NCBI RefSeq assembly: GCF_028372415.1
Contig: NC_092876.1
Location: 59,358,385-59,422,384 of the forward strand
DNA length: 64,000 nt
DNA from: Notamacropus eugenii
Taxonomy: Eukaryota; Chordata; Mammalia; Diprotodontia; Macropodidae
Direction: 5' to 3'
Shown piece by piece: positions 1 through 11,040 of this stretch. The notes beneath the pieces were generated by a model. It was not told where the DNA came from. It saw nothing but the letters and a program-made list of their open reading frames with translations, and ran no database searches. A program made the position numbers and the translations under genes. How positions within the stretch are numbered: the first letter of the stretch is position 1; each line of letters starts with the position of its first letter.

Positions 1-364
1 CCCTTCCATCCCCCCCACCTCCCTCTACTCTGTCCTTCCAAATCCTGCTGAGTTTTCAAGGCTCAGCTTAGGACCTGTCTCCTCCTTTCTGAGGTTGTTT
101 TGGCCCACATTGATCTTTCACCTCTTTGAATAGCTATTCCATTCACAGTGAAAACAGGAATTTTAGCTGGATGGTGTTGTGAGGTCCTTCTATCCTGTGT
201 AACATTTACCTGTGTTTTATTGTAAATTGTCCATTGTGTATCCTTTAAGCATTCTCATTCATTTTTAATGTGGAGGGAATTAGTTTGTCTCTCTGGTTAC
301 CACCCTTCTGCTGTCTTGAATACTAAGCAATCCAGGTTACCTACTGAGTCTTTCATAGACTTGT
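1..364. other. Intronic sequence, nothing recognised
   Basis: AT-rich sequence at the window edge within presumed MICOS10 intron 1. I see no exon, RNA gene or clear repeat in it. Confidence 0.5.
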
Positions 365-1110
365 CATTCAGCAAGATTTGTATTTAATGGTACAAGGCAC
401 TGTGCTAAGGGATTGAAGAGAAAAGCAAAAGCAACTCCTGTCCTCAAGAAGCTCCCATTCTAATTGGGGTGTGAATGAGTAGATATAGACAAAATGGATG
501 GGCAGTGATCTCAAAGAGGAAGAGACTAGCAGCTGGGGAAAGGCTTCCTGCAGAAGGTTGCATTGGAGCTAAATCTTGAAGGAACCCAAGGGAACCAAGG
601 AAGAGGTGAAGAGGGAGGGCTTTTGAGGAATGGTAGCAACCAGTACAGAGAATAAAGATTTCATCTTGGAAGTAGTATAGAGCCACTGGGATAGGGAGGT
701 GACATCAGATCTGTACTTTAGGAAAAATACTTTGCCAGCTGAGTGTAGGGTGGATTGGAGTAGGGAGAGATTTGAGACCATTTAGAATACTATTGAAGTC
801 TAGTCAAGAGATGGTAAGGGTCTGTCCTAGGGTGATGGATATGGGAGTGGAGAGAAGGAAAGGAAAAGTTAGAAATGTTAATATTTGGCAGTGGACTGGA
901 TAGTGAGTGAGTGAATATAAGGAGTCTAAGTTGTGAGCCATAGTGTCTTGAGAATAATAGGGAATTTGAGAAATGGGGAGGATTTGGGGGGAAAGTGGAC
1001 TTCTATTTTGAACATGTTGAGTTTGAGGTGCCTACCAGATATCCAGAAATGTCCTAATGGCCATGACCTAAAGGTCATGTGGGATTGAAGCTCAGGAGAG
1101 ATAGTAGAAT
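365..1110 (-). repeat. L2 LINE, antisense
   Basis: Reading left to right, it begins with the reverse complement of the L2 3' end (the 'ggcactgtgctaag' and 'ctcaagaagctcccattctaa' motifs) and runs to the antisense of the coding segment ('gaacatgttgagtttgaggtgcc'). About 750 bp is kept, heavily diverged, with no intact reading frame. Confidence 0.75.
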
Positions 1111-1310
1111 AAAACACACCATTCACTTTTCAATAGAGAGATGATGAAGTTAAAATACAGAAAGAGGCATGCTTTTTTGGAAATAGCCAATGTGGGAATT
1201 TGTTTTGCGGGACTGTGTAGCTATGTATTAGGGGCTTTATTTTTTAGTGTGTGTGTATTTTTTTATTTGCTTAGTTGGGGGGGGTAGGAGGGACAGATTA
1301 ACTTTTTATT

Positions 1311-2040
1311 TTAATTTTTTTCAGTTTATTCATTTTTGGTTTTCAACATTCACTTCCATAAGTTTTCAATTTTCTCCCTCATCCCTCCCCAAGACAGCAT
1401 GCAATCTGATATGGGCTCTACACATTATTTTTTTTTTCTTCCCTTGTTTTTTTTTTAAATTTAATTTATTTGTTTTCAGTTTTCAACAGTTACTTCCTTA
1501 AGTCTTAAATTTTATCCCCCTCCCTGTCTTCTCCCTCCCTCCCCAAGATAGCATGCAATCTTATATGGGTTCTATGCCTATATTTTTATTAAACACATTT
1601 TCACGTTAGTCCTGTTGCATAGAAAAATTAAAACAAATGGGAGAAATCTCGAGAAAAACCAAAACAAGACAAAACATAGCACAAGAGAAAATAGTCTGCT
1701 TCATTCTGTATTCTGACCCCATAGTTCTTTCTCTGGATGTGGATGGCATTTTGCATCATGAGTCCTTTGGGAATGTTTTAGGTCCTTGCATTGCTGTGAA
1801 GGCACATGCATTCCTATTAAATACATTTTCACATTAGTCATGTTACATAGAAGAATTATAATGAACGGGAGAAACCCTGAGAAAGAAAAAAAAAGCAAAA
1901 AAGAAAATAGTCTGCTTAGCTCTGCATTCAGATTCCAGTTCTTTCTCTGGATGTGGATGGCATTTTACAACATGAGTCCTTTGGAATTGTTTTAGGTCCT
2001 TGCATTGTTCAGAAGGGCTAAGTCTATCAACATCAGCCAT
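1311..2040 (-). repeat. LINE-1 3' UTR pieces, antisense, internally repeated
   Basis: This is the reverse complement of the marsupial L1 3' UTR, which is found in sense orientation at 2469-2850 (the 'aacattcacttccataag' segment mirrors 'cttatggaagtgaatgtt'). The 3'-terminal part occurs twice (1311-1422 and 1451-1560), and a segment of about 200 bp occurs twice in direct order (1587-1800 and 1813-2012). The 200 bp at 1111-1310 just before it is unassigned. Confidence 0.75.
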
Positions 2041-2059
2041 GACACTTTTTTTTTTTATT

Positions 2060-2850
2060 ATTTTTTAAAGAAATATAACGGCATCCAGCCATTCTGGAGA
2101 GCAATTTGGAACTCTGCCCAAAGGGCTCTAAAATTGTGCATAACCTTTGACCCTTGGCAGTACCCCTCCTAGGGCTGTATTCCAAAGAGATCATAAAAAA
2201 GGGAAAAGGACCCATATCTACAAAAATATTTATAGCAGCTCTTTTTGTGGTTACCAAGAATTGGAAATTGAGGGGATGCCCATCAACTGGGGAATGGCTG
2301 AACAAGTTGTGGTATATGAATGTAGTGGAATTCCATTGTGCTATAAGAAACAATGAGCAGGCAGATTTTAGAAAAACCTGGAAAGACTTATATGAACTGA
2401 TGCTGAGTGAAGTGAGCAGAACCAGGAGAACGTTGTACACAATAGCAGCCACATTGTATGAGGACTGACCTTGATAGAGTTACCTCTTGTTAGCACTACA
2501 AGGATCGAAGACAGCCCCAAAAGAATCATGATGGAAAATGCTATCCACATTCAGAGAAAGAACGGTGGAGTCTCAATGCAGATGGGAACATACTATTGCT
2601 CTCTTTTGTTGTTGTTTTGTTTTGTTTCTGTCTTGTGGTGCCTTTCATTGGTTCTAATTCTTCTTTACATGACTAATGTGAAAATACGTTTAATATGAAT
2701 AAATATATAGAGCCTGTATCAGATTGTTTGCCATCTTAGGGAGAGGGGAGGGGAAAGAGAGAGGGGGACAATATTTAAAACTCAAAAGCTTATGGAAGTG
2801 AATGTTGAAAACTAAAAATAAATAAATATATTTTTTAAAAGGAATATAAT
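2060..2850 (+). repeat. LINE-1, 5'-truncated, ORF2 C-terminus plus 3' UTR
   Basis: The sense strand encodes the C-terminal region of L1 ORF2p, with motifs such as KIFIAALFVV, GCPSTGEWLNKLWYMN and a conserved terminal segment, ending at the stop near 2468. A frameshift separates 2080-2160 from the rest. The 3' UTR follows to the AT-rich tail near 2850. It lies head-to-head with the antisense L1 pieces at 1311-2040. It is a dead copy. Confidence 0.88.
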
Positions 2851-3149
2851 GGCAGCCAATGTAGTTTTTTACTTTGGCTAAAACCTCAATTTCATAAGTA
2901 CAGGATAGAGGAGGCATAGCTGGATTATAGTTTCTATGAAAGAGATCTGAGAGTTTTAGTGAATTCCAAGCCCAGTGTACAGTGATACAGCAGCCAAAAA
3001 ACTAACATTCTAGGCAGAATTAAGATTGGCATAATGTGCAGAATGAGGAAGTTAAGGATCTGTTGTCCTCTGCCTACGTCAGATCCTGTCACATTTTAGG
3101 GAGGATAGTGATCTGGAGGGCAAGGAGACTGGAAAACATGTCACAGTTA

Positions 3150-3440
3150 GGATCATTTGAAGGAACTGCAACTGTTTAGCCTGATAAAGAGATGATTTGA
3201 GTTGGGAAAATGGAAACAAAAATTAGTAGAAATGAAAACAGGTTTAAGTATTTGATCATCTAGCATGTGGAAAAAAAAGATCAGACATGTTTTGCTTGCA
3301 CCTAGAGGGCAGAGCTAGGAGCATTGGGTGGAAGTGGTAGAGAGGCAGATTTCGGCTGAATGTAAGGAGGAGCTTCCCAACCACGAGAACTATTACAAAG
3401 TAGAGCGGGTTGCTAGTATATTCCCTTTTACTAAAAGACT
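3150..3440 (+). repeat. CR1/L3 LINE 3' fragment
   Basis: The order of motifs ('gaaggaactgcaactgtttagcctg', then 'agggcagagctagga', then 'aatgtaaggaggagcttcc') matches the 3' UTR of the L3 (CR1-clade) copies at 24030-24260 and 58030-58250. It is old and diverged. 2851-3149 holds nothing I recognise. Confidence 0.6.
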
Positions 3441-3442
3441 TT

Positions 3443-3655
3443 TGGGAGCTAGTTAATACAGTGAATAGAATACCAGTCCTGAAATTAGGAAGACTTGGCA
3501 TCAGATACTACCTCAGACAGTTACTAGCAGTGTAACCTTGGGGCAAGTCACTTAACTTTTGTCTGCTTTGGTTTCCTCATCTGTAAAATGTAGACCATAA
3601 TCTCTACCTCTGAAAGTTGTGAGGATAAAATGAGAAAATGTATTAATAAATATTA
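3443..3655 (+). repeat. MIR-type SINE
   Basis: tRNA-like head, then the core 'caagtcacttaac' and 'tttcctcatctgtaaaatg', and a tail 'gaggataaaatgagaaaatg'. The order is that of a sense MIR/Mar element. Confidence 0.8.
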
Positions 3656-4284
3656 GGAAGAAGGAGGAAGAGGAGCAGCAAGTAGAACAAGTAGATATTG
3701 AGTGACCCTTTGGTGGCATTCAGATTTGATTCTGGTTTTTTTCAGTCATGGGCCCTGTTGTCACTTAGTTCTGAATGTTAGTTTCACATTGGTAAGTACC
3801 GTACTCTCATTACCAACTTGTTGTCTGTGTCACTGGGGCCTTATTTGGGGATTAGGGCTTATGGAGAGACCCTTGTTCTATTGACTTTGAGGTCTATAGG
3901 GAGACCAAAGGAATATTACGTAGCTTATCATGAATATGTCCTAGTAGATTGGCTCCTGGGTAGTTTTCTATTTTTGTTAGTGAAGTATTTATGCTTGATA
4001 ATGTGGTCAGTTCTTGTTGAAAGTGCTGTGCCCAGCAAAGATTCATAAATTCCTTTCTTTCCTATTTAGTAGTCAATAGAGGTTTATCATTTTTATTGTC
4101 ACATTGTCTGAAATCATGATCACTGTCCCTGCTTTTTTGAGTTAATAGAAGTTTGTTTGCTTTTTCTACGAACTCCTTATTTTAACTCTGAAGACTGTGT
4201 TTCTCATAAGCAACATATTGTTGGATTCTGATTTCTAATCCATTCAGATATTCTCTTTTGTTCTATGGGTGAATTTACCCGGTT

Positions 4285-4410
4285 CAAGTCAACAAACGTT
4301 TATTCAGTGCCTGCTGTGTGTGTTAGGCATTGTGCTAAGTCCTGGGAATAGATATAAAGGAAGGCAAAAGCAGATCTTGCCTTCAAGAAGCTCATAATTT
4401 AATAATCAAC
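4285..4410 (-). repeat. L2 3' end, antisense
   Basis: 'tcaacaaacgtttattcagtgcctgctgtg' order followed by 'ggcattgtgctaag' and 'cttcaagaagctcataattta' is the reverse complement of the L2 terminus. Confidence 0.75.
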
Positions 4411-4985
4411 ATCCATTGTTAATTGTATATTTTTCTTCCTCCTCTCTTCTTTTACTTTTTTCTTTACAGAGAAGAAGGCAATGAAAAGGAAAATAAAACT
4501 TTGTTTCAGTACTAATAAACTATAATTGAAGTGACCTATTTCTACTGCCATTGCCCTTCTCTTCTCATCACAGGTTTTTTCTCTTTAAATTTCTCCTTCA
4601 CGATTCACCCTCTAACATTGTAGTTTGACATTGTAGTTTGTTCTCCTTGCGACTGTTCCCTCACCCTGTCCTTCCTGTATGGTTACATCTTTCCCTGTCC
4701 TTATGTATTTTCCTGTTGAGTTTAATGTATTTCTACAGCAGACTCTTTGTGTATGTTCAGCTTTCTTTTGTCCAGTTAAAAAAATGAGGCTCATGGGATC
4801 ACCATGCCCTCTGTGCCTTCTTCCATACTTCGTTTCATGCAACTCTGTTATATGAGATAGTCGATTCTCCTTCTTCCTTTCTTCCTTAGTATATTCCCCT
4901 TTTTCTTTTCTTTTTCTCCTAAGCCCATCAGCAAAACCACCCTCAGGCCCTCTGTCTCTTATTTAATTTTCTCTGTGATCCCTTT

Positions 4986-5210
4986 GGGGCAGGTAGGTTG
5001 TTTAATGGATAGAGTAGCAGGCGTGATGTCAGGAAGACTCATCTTCCTGAGTTCAAAACCAGCCTCAGATGTGGTTTGACCTTGGGCATATCATTTAAGC
5101 CTGTTCGCCTCAGTTTCCTCATCTGTAAAATGACCTGGAGAAGGAAATGGCAAAGCACTCCAGTATCCCAAATGGGATCACAAAGAGTCCCACCACTGAA
5201 CAAAAACAAC
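4986..5210 (+). repeat. Mar1-type tRNA SINE, nearly complete
   Basis: Head 'gcaggtaggttgtttaatgg', B-box-like 'gagttcaaaacc', core 'tttcctcatctgtaaaatg', and the typical 3' part 'ggagaaggaaatggcaaa', ending with 'ccactgaacaaaaac'. Confidence 0.85.
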
Positions 5211-6429
5211 GATAGGACTCTTTGAGACAGTGTGGAGAGGACACTTGCTTCTTTTTCTCCCCTGTTAGAATTAGAATGTAAATTATATAACTCATTCCAG
5301 TTGATCAGATGTATTTAGCTTTCAGTTTTGCTCAACTTCTCCTTCATTCCGACTTTTTCATCTTAAATGCTTGAAAGTTTTCTCTTTCATTAAAGGTTCA
5401 TTTCCCCACCTTTATCATTACAATTTCCCATTGGTGTGAGCCTTTATTTAATTCATTTATTTTAACCATTTCCTTCACTTCTTTTTTAGCTTTTTTTCCC
5501 CTGCTTAATTTTTTTTTTTTTTAGCAATATTAATTCATGAAGGAAGCATTGCCAAGTCAAATCAAAGTTGTGATTTAGAAGACATACTGTGTCCTGAGTC
5601 ATCAAGGCTTCACTTTCCCCATTCCATTCCCTGATCCTCCATTGCTTATATCTGATTTTTGCACAGTACTCCACACTTTATGGGTGACTAAAAAAATTGC
5701 TGTCACCTCCCTTCTCACCTTGTATTGGGTAGGGAGCCATTGTCTGCCTCTTTTGTCTTCTTGTCTCCTCAGTCACCCAGCTTCCCATGATATTATTCTT
5801 CCCACAAAAGATACTGATTCACTTGTAGAGAATTGGTATTTATTCTACAAAGTATTAATACATGTCCACCTCTTTCCCTTTTGCTGATTATTTAAGTTCT
5901 CCTAAATCATGTCCCTTGATGATCTTCCTTTGTTCTTTTATTCTTTAGTTTAATTTATTTTTTCAATAATAGTCTTCTAGTGTTTCTCTGACTTGATGTG
6001 TTTACAAGTTAAATATTCTGCTACCATTCTTTTTTGGGCGGTGGGGAGGGAGTTTGGCTTCCCCTCTTGAAAGTCCATCTTTTTTCGTTGATGGCTAGCT
6101 TCAGTTTCGCAGGGTGTTTTAGGATTTAGCTTTAGCTCCTTAGCTTTTTTGAAATATTCTATTCCATTCTTTCTTAGTTATCTCACAACTCTAGAGTAAT
6201 CCTGGTTATTGAAATTGCATTCTTCATATTTAAAGGTCTTTCTCCTGGCTGTTCCTAAAATTTATTGCTGAAATTGTAAAATTTAGCCACTAAATAACAT
6301 TGGAATTTTAAGTATAGGTTTTTTTCTCTTTCAGTGATCTGTGGTTTTGATCAATCAGTATTTTGTTGTAGGTATTCAGAAGTTATGAGTCTTTTTATTT
6401 TCTGTAATACAATACTCAGGTTTAAAAAA

Positions 6430-6600
6430 TTGTCATGCTAATGTGGAAATATGTTTAACCTGACTGTACATGTATAACCTATATTAGATTGCTTGCTATC
6501 TAGGGGAGGGGGGAGGGAAAGGAGAAAAATTGATAACTCAAAATTTTACAAAAGTAAATGTTGAAAACTATACTTGTAATTGGAAAAATACTATTAGAGA
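6430..6600 (+). repeat. LINE-1 3' UTR end, sense
   Basis: 'gctaatgtggaaatatgtttaa' through 'gggaggggggagggaaagg' to 'aagtaaatgttgaaaact' matches the L1 3' UTR at 2650-2820. Confidence 0.8.
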
Positions 6601-6604
6601 AAAA

Positions 6605-7170
6605 AAGAAGTTATCTATTTTCTCATTTCTCACAACATATTAGTATTACATCATTTTCATATACCATAATTTGTTCAACCTTTTCCCAATTAACGGGCAT
6701 CTCTTTCGCTTCCAAGTTTTTACCACAACAAGAGCTAATATAAATATTTTTGTATACATAGAACCATTTCCTCTTTCTTTGATCTCTGTTGAGTATAAAC
6801 CTAGCAGTGGTAAAGCTGGGTCAAAGGGCACACATACCATGTTTAGTAAATTTCTGTGTGTAATTCCAAATTGCTTCCCAGAATGATTATTCACATTTAT
6901 AGGTCCACCAAAATTATGTCAATGTACCCGTTTTCCCACAGCCTTTCCAACATTTGTCATTTTCTTTTTTTATCATCTTTGCCAATCTGATAGGTGTGAT
7001 ATGGAACCTTAGAATTGTTTTAATTTGCAATTTTCTAATTACTAAAAATTTGGAGCATTTTTTCTTTTGACTAAGGAGTTGTAAGATTTCTTTTCTTGAG
7101 AATACCCTTTTCATATCCTTTGACCATTTGTCAATTGGGAAATGGCTCTTACTCTTATAAATTTGAATCA
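6605..7170 (-). repeat. LINE-1 ORF2 C-terminal fragment, antisense
   Basis: The minus strand encodes recognisable ORF2p C-terminal segments in two frames. 6914-7171 carries the 'KWSKDMKR', 'HITPIRLAKM' and 'CWKGCGKTGTL' motifs; 6646-6894 carries 'FDPALPLLGLY' and 'KRLNKLWYM'. A frameshift joins them. It is not contiguous with the sense 3' UTR just upstream. Confidence 0.85.
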
Positions 7171-7184
7171 CTTCCTTCTAAGTT

Positions 7185-7400
7185 GGACATTTTAAATTTT
7201 ATCAGTGACATCAGAAACGTGGATGGTCTGCTTCTTAAATTTGCAGATGACATACTGAGAGGGTTAGTTAATCTTTAATAGATTCAGAATTCTGAACTAT
7301 CACAGATCAGAACACTGTAATGAGTCAAGTATGATGAAATGTAATAAAGATAAAAAGTCTTACACTGAGTTCATAAAGAGGCCTTTGAAGCTTTGGAAAA
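7185..7400 (+). repeat. CR1/L3 LINE fragment
   Basis: 'ttttatcagtgacat', 'aaatttgcagatgacat' and 'gataaaaagtcttacactgagttc' follow the order seen in the longer L3 copies at 23520-23700 and 57515-57710. Confidence 0.6.
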
Positions 7401-8461
7401 AGAATTTAAGGAAATGCATGTTTTTCTTTAAAAGATCTGTGTCTTACAGATGTGGGCTACCACAGTGTATTGGTGGCTCACTGAATATCGTCTTTTGGTT
7501 GGCTGTAATGCAAACTGATACATCTTCATTGTTTTTCAAGATGATACTAATTTGGACTAGAATAGAATGCTTCAAAGGTCTTTAAGTTGTTTTGGTTTTG
7601 GTTTCAAATTATTCCATGCTAATTGTTGAATTAGCAAACATGTTTTGTTAGTTCTATTTTCAAACAATAGTTGGACAGAAATATACTTTTAGTTTGTTGC
7701 TCGAGTTTGGATAATGAAAAGTTGTGATTTTACTGTAGAAACATTTTTTGTTCCTAATCCAGAATGATGTAGTTAGGTACTGTATGGAACATAAACACAG
7801 ATATTTGAAAGTTTTCTTTTGCTCTGGTTTCATGCTCTCAGAAAATGTGGTTTGAAACAGTTTATTAGTAAATATGCTGAATTGTTTAATTTGGCATATG
7901 CATTCTACTTTTGAAGCCAGGTAAAATACAAAATAATATTTACTTATATAAAAATAATTTGTTAGGATAATATTTTTATTTGTGAGTTCTAAGCCACTAG
8001 TGAAATTGAAGGTCAGTTCTAGATTAAATCTGATTTATAGAAAAGTTAACTGAATTGTTCATATTTATTTAGAAATATATTTGGGGTATAAATTAAGTTT
8101 GAGGCTCAGAATCTACCTTTAATAGAAGAAACAGTGTAAGCACTGAGCATATGAAGAACTTGTAACTAGAAAGGGTCATGGTCGTAGTCAAGAGGATGTT
8201 AAAGCTAGAAGGGACAAAAATTCATTATTTCAGCAGTTTGCAGAGGTTGTTGGTAGGAATGGTTAAAAAACAGTTTCTTTTCAAAGTTTAAATAGGACCC
8301 TTGCTGTCATGTGGTGAATATCTGGTGGGGGATGTAACAAACAGAAATAACCATAATTACATACAGCGTGGTGCAAGGCCATCACTGGTTAAGAGGGTGG
8401 TAGCAGTGAGGCAGGAAGTATCAGTGGAGGAGAGGATGCTTTTTGTTATGCTCTAAATCAC
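7401..8461. other. Unique AT-rich intron sequence
   Basis: I see no repeat, exon or RNA gene here. Short open frames lack splice context and protein-like composition. Confidence 0.5.
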
Positions 8462-8620
8462 GTGAGGAACAGTAGAAAGAGCCCTGGATTTGGTACCAAA
8501 GGCTTGGTTCTAGCTTTGTGACTGTAGCTACTCCATTAAGTTTTCTGGGCCTCAGGTTCTTCATCTCTATGATGAAGGTTAGACTAGTTGGTCATTGGGT
8601 GATCTCTTAAGGGCTGTTTT
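8462..8620 (+). repeat. MIR-type SINE
   Basis: 'agtagaaagagccctggattt' head, then 'ctgggcctcaggttcttcatct' and 'gatctcttaagggct' in sense order. Confidence 0.7.
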
Positions 8621-8629
8621 ATTTATTTT

Positions 8630-9690
8630 TTAAAATTAATTAATTTTATTTATTTTCAGTGTTCTATAATCACTACCATAGAACTTAGATGATTATTTTT
8701 CTCTGCCTCCCCCATACCTCCCCCCTCCCTTGCCAAGATGGCATGCAATTTTATATAGGTTCTACTCAAACATTCTTATTAAATACATTTTCACTATACT
8801 CATGCTGTGTAGAAGAATTAAACTGAATGGGAGAAACCATATAACAAACCGAAACATAATACACACACACAAAAATGATTATTACATTCTGCAATTGAAT
8901 TCCATAGTTCTTTCTCTGGATGCATTTTGCCTTAGAAGACCATTGGGAATTTTTTTTTTTAAGTCCTTGCATTTCTATGAAGTTCCAAGTTTACCAGAAA
9001 AAGCTCTCGCACGCTGTGGTTGTTGCTGTGCACAAAGTTTTCCTGGTTCTGCTCCTTTTGTTCAGCATCAGATCATATAAGTTTTTCCAGGCCTCTCTGA
9101 AATCTTCCTGTTCATCATTTCTTATAGCACCATAGTATTCCATTACATTCATATACCACAATTTATTCAGCCATTCCTCAGTTGATGGGCATCCCCTTGA
9201 TTTCCAGTTTTTGGCCACCACAAAGAGTGCTGCTATAAATATTTTTGTACATGTGGGACCCTTTCCCATTTTTCTGATCTCTTGGGGATACAGTCCTAGA
9301 AGTGATATTGCTGGGTCAAAGGGTATGCATATTTTTGTAACCCTTTGAGCATAGTTCCAAATTGCTCTCCAGAATGGTTAAATCATCTCACAACTCCACC
9401 AACAGTGTATTAGTGTTCCAGCTCTTCTACATCCTCTCCATTTATCATCTTCCTGTTCTGTCATGTTTGCCAATCTGATAGGTGTGATGTGGTACCTCAG
9501 AGTTGTTTTGATTTGCATCTCTCTAATCAAAAGTGATTTAGAGCATTTTTTCATATGACTATAGATATCTTTAATTTCTTCCTCTGAAAATTTCCTGTTC
9601 ATATCCTTTGACCATTTATCAGTTTTGAAATGACTTGTATTTTTGTGCATTTGACTCAGTTCTCTATATATTCTAGAAATGAGGCTTAGT
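8630..9690 (-). repeat. LINE-1, 5'-truncated, antisense, about 1.06 kb
   Basis: From left to right: reverse-complemented 3' UTR (8630-8985), then ORF2 C-terminal coding sequence on the minus strand at 8991-9269 ('KIFIAALFVVAKNW', 'EEWLNKLWYMNVMEYYGAI') and at 9378-9650 ('KTDKWSKDMNRKFSEEEI', 'REMQIKTTLRYHITPIRLA', 'GTLIHCWWSCE'). A break near 9300-9370 separates the frames. It is among the better-preserved L1 copies here. Confidence 0.9.
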
Positions 9691-9874
9691 GGCCGTTTTA
9701 GCTTTAAATCCTATGAAATCTCATAATATATTTGTGGATGGAATTTAAAGTTGGGGAGAAGACATAACATCTGGAGTTAGGAATCAGCTGGTCCAGCTTC
9801 CCTTTTTTTGGGGGGAAAGCAGTTCATTTGAGGGGTAACAACTAGTTAGCAGTGGAGCCAGGGACTAATGAATT

Positions 9875-9960
9875 CAGTTTTGGACATGCTAAGTCCACGA
9901 GGCATCCAGTTTGAGACATCTCCAACATCTGCCTTTCAGATATCTCAAATTGGATGTCTA
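9875..9960 (-). repeat. L2 coding fragment, antisense, with inverted repeat
   Basis: 'attcagttttggacatgcta' is the antisense of a conserved L2 coding segment. The next 58 bases form an imperfect inverted repeat (9901-9921 against 9938-9958). Confidence 0.55.
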
Positions 9961-9963
9961 ATA

Positions 9964-10268
9964 GCACCAGCTAGGTGGTGCACTGTATAGAGCACCAGTG
10001 CAGGAACAGAGTTCAAATCTCACCTCAGACACTTGATACTCACTAGCTGTGTGACCTTAGGTAAGTCACTTAACCCCAATTGCCTCATCCTAGGTCATCT
10101 CCAGTCATCCTAGTGAATGGGTCACTGGATTCAGATGGCTGTGGAGGAGAAGTGAGGCTGGTGACCCGCATAGCCCTCCCTCACTCAAAACAAAGTCAAG
10201 TGCAAGTCGTCATCATTTCTCTGATGGCATGGTCTTCTTCAGCAATGAAGGACGAACACACACACATA
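9964..10268 (+). repeat. WSINE1/WALLSI-like SINE
   Basis: The head 'caccagctaggtggtgc', B-box-like 'gttcaaatctc' and 'aagtcacttaaccccaattg' are followed by the long 3' region 'caaaacaaagtcaagtgcaa', 'atcatttctctgatggcatg' and 'caatgaaggacgaacac'. I associate this 3' region with SINEs of Australian marsupials (from memory). It is near full length and well preserved. Confidence 0.75.
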
Positions 10269-10357
10269 AACCCAGCATAACCCGCCATTTCCAATCTGTT
10301 GCCTGTGGATTTTGCCCTTGTAACATCTCTTTATTATGCTCCATTTTGTCCTCAGAG

Positions 10358-10910
10358 AAATAACTAGATGGTGTAGTGGATAAAGTGTTGGTCTGGAATC
10401 AGAAAGACCTAATTTCTTTTTCTCCTCACTAAGTAGTATTTTATTTTTTCCAATTACGTGTAAAGATAGTTTTCAAGATTTACTTTTATAAGATTTTGAG
10501 TTTCAAATTTTTTCTCCTCCCCCCAAGATGGCAACCCATCTGATATAGGCTATACATGTGCATTAAACATATTTCCACATTAGTCTTGTTGTAAAAAGGA
10601 AAAACCATAAGAAAGAAAACAACAAAAGAGAAAATTAGTATGCTTCGATCTGCATTCAGACTCCATATTTCCCATAATAACATTTTCCATCTTGAGTTTT
10701 TTGGAATGTGTTATTGAGGAGCGCTAAGTCTATCCAAGTTGGTGATTGCATAATGTTGCTGTTACCATGTACACTGCTTCTACTCACTTCACTCAGCATC
10801 AGTTCATGTAAGTCTTTTCAGATGAAAAAGACCTAATTTCAAATCCAGCTCTGACTTGAGTTATTTAGTAGCTGCGTGGCCCTGAACAAATCACTTGACC
10901 TCTGTTTCCC
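10358..10910 (+). repeat. MIR-type SINE split by an L1 insertion
   Basis: The SINE head is 10358-10416 ('ctagatggtgtagtggataa') and it resumes at 10827-10910 ('tcaaatccagctctgact', 'aatcacttgacctctg'). The break is the L1 piece at 10417-10826, flanked by identical 14-base copies of the SINE sequence. Confidence 0.85.
10417..10826 (-). mobile_element. LINE-1 3' end inserted into a SINE, with target-site duplication
   Basis: The reverse-complemented L1 3' UTR starts with a T-rich stretch (reverse of the poly-A tail). The 14 bases AAAGACCTAATTTC occur on both sides (10403-10416 and 10827-10840), a target-site duplication of typical length. The copy is 5'-truncated and holds only 3' UTR and the last ORF2 bases. 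Confidence 0.88.
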
Positions 10911-11040
10911 TGAGAGTCTGCCTTCACGTCTCTCCCCACTCTGATCCGTTTTCCATTTAGCCACCAAAGTGATTTTTCTAAAGTGCAGGAATATGTTACC
11001 TACCTACTCAATAAACTCCAGTGGCTCCCTATTGCCCCCA

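Larger units (their letters stand above)
3656..6425 (-). repeat. AT-rich block, possible antisense L1 5' region
   Basis: About 2.7 kb of T-rich sequence with no gene. Parts (4080-4270, 5225-5480, 5930-6420) read like antisense LINE-1 5' sequence that I recall from marsupial genomes, but I cannot align it here. It is interrupted by an L2 end (4285-4410) and a SINE (4986-5210). Short open frames in it are chance products of base composition. Confidence 0.35.

Noticed and set aside
1311..2850. Single inverted L1 at 1311-2850
   Set aside because: Both halves contain the same 3' UTR sequence, which an inversion of one copy would not give.
6430..7170. Twin-priming inversion of one L1
   Set aside because: The sense 3' UTR lies left of the antisense ORF2 piece, the opposite of the order produced by twin priming, so two separate insertions are more likely.
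9964..10268. tRNA gene
   Set aside because: Box-like sequences in this and the other SINEs are parts of tRNA-derived SINE heads, without a complete cloverleaf or acceptor stem.
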